A program made the position numbers and the translations under genes. From Bacteroidota bacterium (GTDB taxonomy: Bacteria > Bacteroidota > Bacteroidia > Bacteroidales > JABHKC01), in the NCBI GenBank assembly GCA_018692315.1, contig JABHKC010000219.1, forward strand, positions 1-34,688: DNA of 34,688 nucleotides, in the 5' to 3' direction. Numbering within the stretch: the first letter of the stretch is position 1; the number at the start of each line of letters is the position of its first letter. This document shows positions 1 through 7,959 of the stretch, piece by piece. Below the pieces are notes generated by a model, which saw nothing but the letters and a program-made list of their open reading frames with translations, ran no database searches and was not told the origin of the DNA.

Positions 1-230
1 AAGATGTGCTTGCTTACCCATTTCAAACAGCCTCATATACTATTTATTCACAACAGTGTTTATTTTAATTGTGTTCATGAGCTCCCTTTGGTCGGTTCTG
101 TTCGTCAGTACCGGATTTTGTAGTCTCGCTTCCTTCAGATGTAGCTTCGCAGCTACCACCCTTGCGACTTACTAACAGGCTTCACCAACTTGCCTGTGAG
201 AGACTTTCACTCTCTGGAAATATTTAATGC
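1..230 (-). mobile_element. Group II intron, 5' ribozyme portion (partial)
   Basis: Read on the minus strand, this segment has the look of domain I of a bacterial group II intron of the kind common in Bacteroidota. It contains GAGAGTGAAAGTCTCTC, then GGCAAGTTGGTGAAGCC, CGCAAGGGTGG, the hairpin GTAGCTGCGAAGCTAC, TCTGAAGGAAGCGAGAC, and a stretch ending in ATATGAGGCTG. The intron would run leftward out of the window, where its reverse transcriptase/maturase gene should lie. The exact 5' splice boundary was not fixed; the right edge given is approximate. Recognition rests on remembered sequence similarity and on the run of short hairpins, not on a covariance model. Confidence 0.6.
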
Positions 231-300
231 CTACCCAAATTGAATATCAATTTTTATTTTCCTAAAATAATTTGTATTTTTCAAATTTTTCTTGAACATT

Positions 301-366
301 AAGGTTGGTGTCTGCGTAGGCTTTTGCTGGGCAAACACGGTAAAGTGCATGCCGAAGGTAGTGCTA
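301..366. other. Structured non-coding segment of unknown role
   Basis: The 230-497 stretch has no convincing gene. Within it, GTGTCTGC near 309 can pair with GCAAACAC near 331 (one mismatch), and further GC-richer words follow (GTGCATGCCG). The segment is clearly richer in GC than the flanking AT-rich DNA. It may be an exon or insertion-site remnant next to the group II intron, or a small structured repeat; nothing decides between these. Confidence 0.25.
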
Positions 367-497
367 ATTTAGAAATAAATGTATAGTAATTAAGATGGTG
401 CAAATTAAGAAATATAGTAGTAAAAATGCTGCAGGGACCATAGCCGAAAAACCTTGGTGGTAATAGTGAAAATCAATATGAAAGGTAAAGAATTTCT

Positions 498-1058
498 ATG
501 AAATTATATATCAAATACATGGTTAGTCTTCGTTGCAAAATGATGGTAAAAGAAGAGTTGAAAAAGCTGGGGTTAAAATATATGGTTGTAGATCTTGGAA
601 TGGCTGAAATTAATGATGACATAACAATGGAGCAAAAGAAATTGCTCAAAAAAAACCTTCTCAAATCCGGACTGGAATTGTTGGATGACAAAAAAAGCAT
701 CTTGATAGAAAAAATAAAAAATGTAATAACTGAAATGATACATTATACAGATGAATTACCTAAAGAAAACGATTCTGATTATATCAGCAAAAAATTAGGC
801 TATGATTATACCTATCTTGCTAATATATTTTCAGAAGTCAATGGTATTACTATACAGCATTTCATAATCGTCAACAAAATTGAAAGAGTAAAGGAATTGC
901 TGTTATATGATGAATTAAATCTTACAGAAATTTCATATAAATTACACTATAGTAGTGTAGCCCATTTATCCAATCAGTTTAAAAAAATAACCGGTCTTTC
1001 ACCTTCATTTTACAAAAAGTTGAAGAAAAAACGCAAAAACAATCTGGAAAACCTGTGA
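498..1058 (+). CDS. AraC-family transcriptional regulator (short form)
   Basis: This 186-residue protein ends in a two-helix-turn-helix AraC/XylS DNA-binding domain (about residues 85-180). The second HTH reads as LNLTEISYKLHYSSVAHLSN followed by QFKKITGLSPSFYKK, the usual AraC signature. The N-terminal 80 residues are not a cupin sensor. They match a small domain, beginning MKLYIKYMVSLRC, that I recall from a widespread Bacteroidota family of short AraC regulators often found near metal-resistance or mobile genes. No effector is evident. The downstream neighbour is 275 bp away and unrelated, so the target cannot be read from context. Start chosen at the first ATG because the N-terminal sequence is typical of the family. 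Confidence 0.85.
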   Translation: MKLYIKYMVSLRCKMMVKEELKKLGLKYMVVDLGMAEINDDITMEQKKLLKKNLLKSGLELLDDKKSILIEKIKNVITEMIHYTDELPKENDSDYISKKLGYDYTYLANIFSEVNGITIQHFIIVNKIERVKELLLYDELNLTEISYKLHYSSVAHLSNQFKKITGLSPSFYKKLKKKRKNNLENL

Positions 1059-1333
1059 TATATGTAAGATTTATACAAATACATGTAATGCTTTCAAATT
1101 TACATATTCCCATCTTTGTAATTTCGTTAATTTGATAAGTCCGCAATATTCTGCACGTAAAGGTCGGCAACCATTATTAAAAATGGTTTTGAAAAAAAAG
1201 TAAACGCAAGTTTATTCAATTAGAAACCAGTCGAATACCAAAGCCTTATTTATATTATTTTACAGTGTTTGATATGTCAATCTCACACAATGAATATATT
1301 CAATATTGGGTATATTAATTTAAATTGTAATAC

Positions 1334-2428
1334 ATGAAAGTAAAGGCGTTAGTATTTAGTGAAAACGAATTCGGGAAACTAGATGGAAAAGTAGCAAATG
1401 GACTAGCAAGACACTCTGAGAAATATGAAATAGTTGGTATTATTGATAGTACAAAAGCTGGACTTGATGCTGGAGAATATCTGGATGGAATAAAAAGTGG
1501 AATCCCAGTATATAAAAGTATGGAAGAGGCAGTTCAGAAACTGAATCTCATTCCAGACTATTTCATTTACGGGATTGCTCCTCTTGCCTCATTTTTAGAC
1601 GAGAAGCAAAGACAAATTATTTTCAGTGCTATGAAAATGGGAATGAACATTGTAAATGGTTTGCCAGAATTCTTTACAGAAGATGACGAATTTGTACAAA
1701 AAGCAAAACAATTTGGAGTACGTATCCTCGACATCAGAAAAGCACCCTTGAGGAAATATTTACACAATTTTACAGGAAATATATACAATGTCAGATGCCC
1801 TGTGGTAACAGTAGCTGGGACAGATTGTGCGGTAGGGAAAAGAACGACTTCGGTTAAATTAGTTGATGGCTTGAAAAAGCTTGGGCTAAATGCCATTTTT
1901 ATTGCAACTGGACAAACCGGAATACTTCAGGGAGCAAGATATGGAGTTGCAGTAGATGTTTTAAGCTCAGGCTTTGCAACAGGAGAAGTTGAGAATGCTG
2001 TTGTTAATGCTTATAAAACAGAGCATCCAGATATCATTGTAGTCGAAGGACAAGGAGCACTTAGTCATCCAGCATTTACATCATCCAGTGCTATTCATAG
2101 AGGAGCAATGCCAAATGCTGTTATCATACAACATCCACCCAAAAGAATAAATCATTGTGATTATCCAAATATACCAATGCCTTCATTAAAAAGTGAAATT
2201 GAATTAATTGAGGTTTTCTCCAGAGCAAAGGTGATTGGTATTACAATTAACCACGAAGATATGACAGATGATGAGGTGAAAAATAAGATTTTTGAGTATG
2301 AATATAAATATGAGTTGCCAGCAACGGATGTTTTAAAGTTTGGATGTGAAAAAATCATTGACAAATTATTCGAAACATTTCCTGAACTACTGAAGGTTGA
2401 GAATCTGATATGGCAACCCCAAGACTAG
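1334..2428 (+). CDS. DUF1611 family P-loop protein (DgcN-like)
   Basis: This 364-residue protein belongs to the DUF1611 family. It has an N-terminal Rossmann-like domain (about residues 1-150) and a C-terminal P-loop domain with the family motif AGTDCAVGKRTT (161-172), followed by ATGQTG (191-196) and EGQGALSHPA (238-247). From family knowledge as I recall it, some DUF1611 proteins (DgcN) act as D-glutamate N-acetyltransferases and are encoded beside a dipeptide-epimerase-like racemase (DgcA). Here the gene overlaps by 19 bp with a racemase-dipeptidase fusion, so a role in D-amino-acid or wall-peptide metabolism is inferred. Substrate not proven. No signal peptide; cytoplasmic. Confidence 0.8.
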   Translation: MKVKALVFSENEFGKLDGKVANGLARHSEKYEIVGIIDSTKAGLDAGEYLDGIKSGIPVYKSMEEAVQKLNLIPDYFIYGIAPLASFLDEKQRQIIFSAMKMGMNIVNGLPEFFTEDDEFVQKAKQFGVRILDIRKAPLRKYLHNFTGNIYNVRCPVVTVAGTDCAVGKRTTSVKLVDGLKKLGLNAIFIATGQTGILQGARYGVAVDVLSSGFATGEVENAVVNAYKTEHPDIIVVEGQGALSHPAFTSSSAIHRGAMPNAVIIQHPPKRINHCDYPNIPMPSLKSEIELIEVFSRAKVIGITINHEDMTDDEVKNKIFEYEYKYELPATDVLKFGCEKIIDKLFETFPELLKVENLIWQPQD

Positions 2429-4149
2429 AGATAAACATTGGTAAAATAAGCCATAACATAAAAACCCTGAAGAAATTGTATCGTTCAAAAGGAGTTGATG
2501 TCATTGGTGTTACCAAGGCGGTATGTGGAAACTCTTCTATTGCAAATACATTTCTAAAGAATGGAATAAGTATACTTGCTGATTCCAGAATTAGCAATAT
2601 AAAAAGGATGCTCACAGAAGGTGTAAAAGCTCAATTCCTTTTGCTAAGAACACCTTTACTAAGTCAAGCCGAAGATGTTGTAAAATATACAGATATTAGC
2701 TTGAATTCAGAATTATCCGTTGTTAAACGGCTATCAAAATTTGCAGTAGAACAAAATACTAACCACAAGATCATATTAATGGTTGAGTTAGGAGATCTAA
2801 GAGAGGGGATCATGCCTTATGATTTAGATCGTACCATTGAACAGATTCTAGAGTTAAAAGGTATTGAATTTGTTGGGTTGGGAACTAATTTAGCTTGTTA
2901 TGGAGGTATTAATCCTGATGAGGAAAAAATGAATGTTTTATCTTCTCTTGCTACCCATGTTGAAGAAAAATTCAGGATAAACTTAGATTTTGTTTCCGGG
3001 GGAAACTCAGCTAATTACGAGTGGTTTATGTCAAGCAAGAATGTTGGAAGAATCAATAATTTAAGAATTGGGGAATCCATCTTTTTAGGACGAGAGACAA
3101 GTCATCGAAAACCAATTCCCGGTTTATTTACCGATGCATTTTCTTTAGTTGCAGAAGTAATTGAATCAAAAACAAAACCTTCAATACCCTATGGAGAAGT
3201 TTCTCAGGATGCTTTTGGAAATATTCCTGAATTTGAAGATAATGGCCAGATAAAGAGAACTATATTGGGCATTGGTTTGCAAGATGTGATGGTCTCCGGA
3301 TTAATTCCCAAATTAGATGTTGACATAATTGGAGCTAGTAGTGACCATATTATTGTTAATTCAACGAAATTAGAACTTAAAGTAGGCGACGAATTAGGAT
3401 TTGATATGAATTATGGTGCTTTACTTTCGGCTATGACATCACCTTATGTAATTAAAAAAACCAGTGATTATATAAATGCTCAGGAATATTGCGAATCGGT
3501 TGAGAGAAAATACCGCCAGCACCTAAAACTTCTTCAAACAATTATAATTGGAGAAAACAATACTCGTTTAATTAGTCTTAAAGATTCAGGATTTGATTTA
3601 ATCTATGAACCATCAGTTCAAAAAAATTATCAATATCTGGTTAGAGAAGCAGTGCATGAAAAAATTGGACGAATTAGTAAAAAATTAGATGAGCAGGATA
3701 AAAAATTGATTATTCGCTCATCCTGGAGATCTTTTGAGCATCAACGTCTTTTATGGGAAGAAAAAGTTGTTTTCATGCAGAAAGAATATCCTAAACTTGA
3801 ACTGGAAGAAATCAAAGAAAATGTTTCTTATTTCATTGCACCACCAACTAAATCATCGCATGCTACAGGAGGAGCAGTAGATGCATTAATTTATGATTTA
3901 AAAAATGACTGTGTAATGGATTTTGGCACAAATGAAGGACTTAATATTGAACTAAATGATAAATGTTACCCTTACCATCCTTTTATTCCATCTCAGGCAA
4001 AACAAAATAGAGCCTTACTTATCAACTTATTTACAGAAGAGGATTTTGTAGTTGATCTTAAAGAATACTGGCACTTTGATTACGGTAATGCAGGATGGGC
4101 TATTGAGAAAGGTGAAGAACATTCGATATATGGTATTATTACAAACTGA
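2410..4149 (+). CDS. Fusion: PLP-dependent amino-acid racemase + VanX-like D-Ala-D-Ala dipeptidase
   Basis: This 579-residue protein has two enzyme parts. Residues 1-350 are a fold-type III alanine/ornithine-racemase-like domain: the PLP lysine is K36 in VIGVTKAVCG, followed by MVELGDLREG (124-133), SGGNSANYE (196-204) and RIGESIFLG (219-227). Residues about 385-579 are an M15D peptidase of the VanX type: RSSWRSFEHQRLLW (436-449), the zinc motif SxHxxGxAxD as SSHATGGAVD (482-491, H484 and D491), and EYWHFD (552-557, E552 and H555). No signal peptide, so both parts should act in the cytoplasm, as VanX does. It overlaps the DUF1611 gene and is probably translationally coupled. Inferred role: splitting a dipeptide containing D-amino acids and racemising a product. 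Which amino acid is racemised cannot be read from the sequence. Confidence 0.85.
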   Translation: MATPRLEINIGKISHNIKTLKKLYRSKGVDVIGVTKAVCGNSSIANTFLKNGISILADSRISNIKRMLTEGVKAQFLLLRTPLLSQAEDVVKYTDISLNSELSVVKRLSKFAVEQNTNHKIILMVELGDLREGIMPYDLDRTIEQILELKGIEFVGLGTNLACYGGINPDEEKMNVLSSLATHVEEKFRINLDFVSGGNSANYEWFMSSKNVGRINNLRIGESIFLGRETSHRKPIPGLFTDAFSLVAEVIESKTKPSIPYGEVSQDAFGNIPEFEDNGQIKRTILGIGLQDVMVSGLIPKLDVDIIGASSDHIIVNSTKLELKVGDELGFDMNYGALLSAMTSPYVIKKTSDYINAQEYCESVERKYRQHLKLLQTIIIGENNTRLISLKDSGFDLIYEPSVQKNYQYLVREAVHEKIGRISKKLDEQDKKLIIRSSWRSFEHQRLLWEEKVVFMQKEYPKLELEEIKENVSYFIAPPTKSSHATGGAVDALIYDLKNDCVMDFGTNEGLNIELNDKCYPYHPFIPSQAKQNRALLINLFTEEDFVVDLKEYWHFDYGNAGWAIEKGEEHSIYGIITN

Positions 4150-4185
4150 ACAACCACTAAAAAGAAAAGCTACAACCACCGATTT

Positions 4186-4334
4186 AGTAGGCGGCTGACG
4201 GTATTATAGCCACCAGCACAGCTCTCACAGCTCTGCTGAGCCTGTCGAACTTGTTGCTGAGCCTGTCGAAGTACCACTAAGCGTACGGGTCTCGTACTTA
4301 GCGGTTCATTAAGCAAAAGAAAATTTGAGTTGAT
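4186..4334 (+). repeat. Structured direct repeat, copy A
   Basis: First of two direct copies that flank the methyltransferase gene at 4672. It contains a GGCGGCT...AGCCACC stem, two tandem units of CTGAGCCTGTCGAA, the hairpin CTAAGCGTACGGGTCTCGTA closing with CTTAG, and the tail TTCATTAAGCAAAAGAAAAT. Compared with copy B it carries an extra 21-bp CTGAGCCTGTCGAA-type unit. The CTGAGCCTGTCGAA word is a commonly dispersed repeat in bacterial genomes; the complete composite may be a REP-like or cassette-boundary element. Confidence 0.8.
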
Positions 4335-4388
4335 ACTCTGATGACACATTTCTCAGTAATGGAAATAAAGAAAAAAAGACAAAAATAG

Positions 4389-4419
4389 TTTGCAAGCTTT
4401 CAGTATTCTTATATTTTTG
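4389..4419 (+). promoter_or_regulatory. Bacteroidota-type promoter upstream of the methyltransferase
   Basis: TTTG (4389-4392), a 19-nt spacer, then TATTTTTG (4412-4419) fit the Bacteroidota primary sigma consensus TTTG-N19/20-TAnnTTTG. It lies just after repeat copy A and about 250 bp before the gene at 4672, which would leave a long leader. Confidence 0.5.
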
Positions 4420-4620
4420 CAAAAGTATTTTTAATTTAAATTAATTTTATATCAAAGTCAATCAATATTAGAACATGAACAGAGTAAAACAACAGAAATA
4501 TGCACATGTTTGCGAGAATAATTTTATAAACTTAATAAATCCAATAGATGACATTATTTAATAAAACTTCACCATATTCCCCTGAAAATGGAAATAATAG
4601 TTATCCAACTAATAAAAAAA

Positions 4621-4640
4621 TAAGAGGAAGTCTCCTCTTA
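4621..4640 (-). terminator. Terminator-like hairpin
   Basis: A perfect 8-bp stem, TAAGAGGA and TCCTCTTA with a 4-nt loop, is followed on the minus strand by TTTTTTT. It looks like an intrinsic terminator for minus-strand transcription, although no minus-strand gene is visible here. On the plus strand it lies in the leader about 30 bp before the methyltransferase start, so it could also be an RNA element. Confidence 0.4.
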
Positions 4641-4671
4641 CACAGATGTTACAAACAATAGAGAAAGACAG

Positions 4672-5463
4672 ATGGATAACTTTGAACACAATAGAGAAAG
4701 TTGGAACGAATTGACAACTTTACACACAGAATCTAGCTTTTATGATGTTGACAGTTTCAAGAAAGGAAAAACTTCATTAAATCATATAGAAATTGAAGAA
4801 TTAGGAGACATTAGTGGAAAGAAACTTCTTCATCTTCAGTGTCATTTTGGAATGGACACTTTATCACTTGCTAGACAGGGAGCAGAAGTATTTGGAGTTG
4901 ATATTTCAGACATTTCGATACAGAAAGCCATTGAATTGTCGAATGAATTGGAAGTTCCAGCAAGATTTGTTCGTTCAAATGTTTACGACATTGAGAATGT
5001 TTTAGATGAGACTTTTGACATTATATACACATCTTATGGTGCAATTAATTGGTTGAATGATCTTGACAAGTGGGCGGAACTTATAAAACGCTACTTGAAA
5101 CCAAATGGGATATTTTACATGGTGGAATTTCATCCATTTATTTATACACTAAATGATAATTTTGAAATTGCTGATAGTTATTTCAAGTCAAAACCACTCG
5201 AAACAGTTGTTGAGAATTCTTATACTGACAAATCTGAAGTTTCTAATAAAAACCTAAAACATATTGAATGGCATCATAGTTTGAGTGAAGTTCTAAATAG
5301 CTTAATCACAAATGGATTGAAAATAGAATTTCTCAACGAATTCCCATATCAGGTTTATAACTGCTTTCCTAATCTGGTTGAAAATGAAAAGGGGAAGTGG
5401 GTTTCTGAAAAATATGGAGATAAAATCCCTCATATGTATTCTATCAAAGCAATGAAAATTTAG
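4672..5463 (+). CDS. SAM-dependent methyltransferase, class I
   Basis: A 263-residue class I methyltransferase. Motif I is LHLQCHFGMD (53-62), the acidic loop after beta-2 is FGVDIS (74-79), and the later DIIYTSYGAINWLNDLDKW and LKPNGIFYMVEFHP segments correspond to motifs IV-VI. The C-terminal third carries the substrate-binding part (WHHSLSEVLNSL, then a conserved ending on MYSIKAMKI). The family resembles small-molecule methyltransferases, but the substrate is not known. The gene stands alone between two copies of the same structured repeat, so it may have arrived as a unit. Start ATG at 4672 agrees with the typical family N terminus (NRESWNEL). Confidence 0.85.
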   Translation: MDNFEHNRESWNELTTLHTESSFYDVDSFKKGKTSLNHIEIEELGDISGKKLLHLQCHFGMDTLSLARQGAEVFGVDISDISIQKAIELSNELEVPARFVRSNVYDIENVLDETFDIIYTSYGAINWLNDLDKWAELIKRYLKPNGIFYMVEFHPFIYTLNDNFEIADSYFKSKPLETVVENSYTDKSEVSNKNLKHIEWHHSLSEVLNSLITNGLKIEFLNEFPYQVYNCFPNLVENEKGKWVSEKYGDKIPHMYSIKAMKI

Positions 5464-5482
5464 AAACTACAGTTTGTAATCG

Positions 5483-5610
5483 AGTAGGCGGCTGATGGCA
5501 AAATAGCCACCAGTGTACCTCTCACAGCTCTGCTGAGCCTGCCGAAGTACCACTAAGCGTACGGGTCTCGTACTTAGCGGTTCATTAAGCAAAAGAAAAT
5601 TTGAGTTGAT
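5483..5610 (+). repeat. Structured direct repeat, copy B
   Basis: Second copy of the element at 4186-4334, in the same orientation, beginning 20 bp after the methyltransferase stop codon. The GGCGGCT/AGCCACC stem is kept while its loop differs (tattat versus aaaat), and the CTAAG...CTTAG hairpin and the tail TTCATTAAGCAAAAGAAAAT are identical. This copy has one CTGAGCCTG unit instead of two. The following stretch to 5920 holds no gene I can support. Confidence 0.8.
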
Positions 5611-5824
5611 GTTCAGAAATTCTTTGTCTCAGTTCCCTTAATCGTAACTTATGGCTCAGCCACAGCATACAAGTAAATGCTACTGCCAAAAAACTTAGTG
5701 TAATAATCTGGAATATGATAACAAAATGAGCCTCATACAAACCTCCAAACCAATACCTGTTTCTCGACAAAAAAAAACTCGGGCATGCTATAATAATAAA
5801 AAACAAATTACTAAATTTGCACTA

Positions 5825-5845
5825 AAATCCGGAGATGTCGGATTT
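5825..5845. other. Hairpin in a gene-free stretch
   Basis: AAATCCG and CGGATTT form a perfect 7-bp stem with a 7-nt loop in the 5611-5920 intergenic stretch. It lies about 75 bp before the acyltransferase start and just after a -7-like TAAATTTG (5812-5819). It could be a leader structure; there is no T-run on the plus strand. Confidence 0.35.
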
Positions 5846-5920
5846 AATAAAAAAATGATTATGAATACTATAAATTTACGATAGTCAAGAATTAAGATAA
5901 TCTTATCAACCCTGAAATAT

Positions 5921-6769
5921 ATGACAAAATTTGGTGAAGACATTAAGTATATCGACATTGCAAAGATTATTGATGAAAGCAACTCGGAAGTATTAAATAA
6001 ACTGCCTGGATTTGTTGTTAAATGGATTGCTAAAATTATCAGGCAAGATGAATTAAACCGAATTTTTAGTAAATATTCAGATTATACCGGAGTCGATTTT
6101 CTTCCTAAAATAATCGAAGAGTATAATTTAAAGTTAGAAATTGAAGGGAAAGAGAACCTTCCGGAAAACGGAAAATGCTTTTTTGTCGCTAACCATCCTT
6201 TTGGTGTGATAGATGGATTAGTATTAACACACACAGTATCTGAAAAATATGGCAAGCTGAAGGCAATAGCTAATGAGGCTTTTATGTTTGTCCCCCAATT
6301 ACGTCCATTGATTGCAGCGGTAAATGTTTTTGGTCGATCATCAAGAGAGTATATAAAAGCACTGGATGAAACGTATAAAATGGAAATTCCCATAACACAT
6401 TTTCCTGCAGGGATAGTATCAAGGCTATATAAAGGAAAAGTACAGGATTTAATGTGGAAAAAAAGTTTTATTACAAAAGCTAATTCAAGCAAAAGAGATA
6501 TAGTACCGTTCTATTTTTATGGCAGAAATTCCTGTTTGTTTTATATGGTATATTTGATAAGGCAATTGTTTGGCATTAAGATTAATCTTGAGTTATTGCT
6601 CTTGCCTTATGAGATGTTTAAAAAGAGAAATAAAACCATAAAAGTTAAGATTGGAAAACCCATGTCATATCATATGTTCGATAAATCAACATCCCACTTG
6701 GGCTGGGCACAAAAGGTGCGTTCTCATGTATATGAGTTGGGGAACAATAAATCAAAAAATAATTTCTAA
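5921..6769 (+). CDS. Lysophospholipid/lyso-aminolipid acyltransferase (PlsC-like)
   Basis: This 282-residue protein is a membrane-associated PlsC-type acyltransferase. The catalytic motif is NHPFGVID (91-98, the HX4D type: H92 and D98 with variant spacing), and a second block reads HFPAGIVSR (160-168), matching the glycerol-acyltransferase phosphate-binding region. Similar Bacteroidota proteins are hemolysin/OlsA-like O-acyltransferases; related ones make ornithine or glycine lipids (GlsA-like), which is a possible but unproven role here. A methyltransferase starts 10 bp after its stop, so the two are probably cotranscribed and may act on the same lipid. Confidence 0.8.
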   Translation: MTKFGEDIKYIDIAKIIDESNSEVLNKLPGFVVKWIAKIIRQDELNRIFSKYSDYTGVDFLPKIIEEYNLKLEIEGKENLPENGKCFFVANHPFGVIDGLVLTHTVSEKYGKLKAIANEAFMFVPQLRPLIAAVNVFGRSSREYIKALDETYKMEIPITHFPAGIVSRLYKGKVQDLMWKKSFITKANSSKRDIVPFYFYGRNSCLFYMVYLIRQLFGIKINLELLLLPYEMFKKRNKTIKVKIGKPMSYHMFDKSTSHLGWAQKVRSHVYELGNNKSKNNF

Positions 6770-6779
6770 TAAAATAATT

Positions 6780-7550
6780 ATGAAGTTCAATTTTCGCGAA
6801 AGCATGTTCAGATTTTGGTATAGGTATTTGAATAATGTTGATAAAAATGCTGAGATATTATTTATGAATTACGGATATAGTGATAAAGATCAAGAGATTC
6901 CAATAGATGAACAAAATGAAATTAATCGATACTCTATCCAGTTATATCTCCATTTGGTATGTGCAACAGAGATAAAAAATAAAGATATTGTAGAAATAGG
7001 TTGTGGTAGAGGAGGAGGATTGTCCTATATCACTAAGAATTTTTTACCTGCTTCTGCTAAAGGGGTAGATTTAGATAAACAGGCTGTCTCGTTTTGTAAC
7101 CGCCATTATACTTTGGATGGTTTATCGTTTTTACAAGGCGATGCCCAGAATTTAAGTCTGGAGGATAATTCCTGTGATGTGGTGATTAACGTTGAATCAT
7201 CGCACCGATATCCTGATATGAAAGCATTTCTGGGAGAAGTATCTCGTATTTTACGTCCCAATGGATATTTTTTATTTACAGATTTTCGATATGATAATGA
7301 ATTTGAAGATATGAAGAAGGAGCTTGAGTTTAGTGGGATGAAAGTGGTAAAAGAAAGATTTATTAATAAGGAAGTTATTGCTGCTCTTGAGAAAGATGAT
7401 GAACGTAAACGCAAACTTGTAAAAAAATTGATTCCAAAAATTCTTCATAAAATAGCCTTGAATTTTGGCGGAACAATAGGTTCTGAAACATATAACCAAT
7501 TTGCATCACATAAATATATTTATTTCAGCTATATCTTAAAAAAGCTATAA
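6780..7550 (+). CDS. SAM-dependent methyltransferase, class I (lipid-type)
   Basis: A 256-residue class I methyltransferase with motif I VEIGCGRGGG (71-80), KGVDLDKQAVSFCNRHY (94-110), VVINVESSHRYPDM and LRPNGYFLFTDFR. The ESSHRYPD block is shared with methyltransferases acting on lipids or polyketides of the phthiotriol methyltransferase type. The reading frame stays open further upstream, but that part overlaps the acyltransferase in another frame. ATG at 6780, ten bases after that stop codon, is the natural start. The C-terminal 60 residues are basic and may contact membrane. Substrate unknown; the acyltransferase neighbour suggests a polar lipid. Confidence 0.85.
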   Translation: MKFNFRESMFRFWYRYLNNVDKNAEILFMNYGYSDKDQEIPIDEQNEINRYSIQLYLHLVCATEIKNKDIVEIGCGRGGGLSYITKNFLPASAKGVDLDKQAVSFCNRHYTLDGLSFLQGDAQNLSLEDNSCDVVINVESSHRYPDMKAFLGEVSRILRPNGYFLFTDFRYDNEFEDMKKELEFSGMKVVKERFINKEVIAALEKDDERKRKLVKKLIPKILHKIALNFGGTIGSETYNQFASHKYIYFSYILKKL

Positions 7551-7644
7551 GGTTTAAGATTAATATTTTATTTATTAAGAAACATGATTGCAAAAAATAA
7601 ACTATACCCAATAAATAGAACTATGAGCGGTTGGCAAAACCAAG

Positions 7645-7663
7645 TCCCGATGAAAAATCGGGA
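7645..7663. other. Hairpin downstream of methyltransferase
   Basis: TCCCGAT and ATCGGGA form a perfect 7-bp stem about 95 bp after the methyltransferase stop. It has no T-run but may act as a 3' end or be a dispersed small repeat. Nothing else coding is seen in 7551-7959. Confidence 0.35.
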
Positions 7664-7818
7664 TTGAACGACATCCCGTATTTAATGTAACCGGCAGTTA
7701 AAAATTTGCTATATACTTTGCAAAGGTTTTGTTGCTCTTTTCAAATAGAACTTATGGGTTAAAAATCTTTTTATCAACGAAATTTCTTCAAGTATTTATT
7801 TTTTCTCATATTTAGGGG

Positions 7819-7931
7819 ACTTCTAAAAATAGGAAATTTCAAGGCGCAAAAATTTTTGAAACCGCAGTTTACTATTGTAAATGAGGATTTCAAAATTTTG
7901 AAGCAACGAAGAAATTTGCATTTTTAGAAGT
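7819..7931. repeat. 113-bp imperfect palindrome (MITE-like)
   Basis: The ends ACTTCTAAAAAT and ATTTTTAGAAGT are perfect inverses. Inside them AAATTTC pairs with GAAATTT, AAAATTTTTGAAA with TTTCAAAATTTT, and at the centre GTTTAC with GTAAAT. The whole element can therefore fold into one long hairpin. It sits between a promoter-like sequence at 7799-7814 and the start of the gene at 7960. Its form suggests a non-autonomous mobile element or a repeat-derived leader. Confidence 0.7.
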
Positions 7932-7959
7932 TTCTTTAGTATTTTAAATTTGACATAAA

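Noticed and set aside
1169-1188. AACCAT/ATGGTT hairpin after the AraC gene as a terminator
   Set aside because: The stem is short and followed by A-rich rather than T-rich sequence on the plus strand.
4475-4561. 28-codon frame between the promoter at 4389 and the methyltransferase
   Set aside because: No ribosome-binding site, no recognisable sequence and length compatible with chance; it could only be supported by conservation.
5585-5806. 73-residue hydrophobic minus-strand frame
   Set aside because: It begins with TTG, its end overlaps repeat copy B, and the sequence has no family signal; most likely chance in AT-rich DNA.
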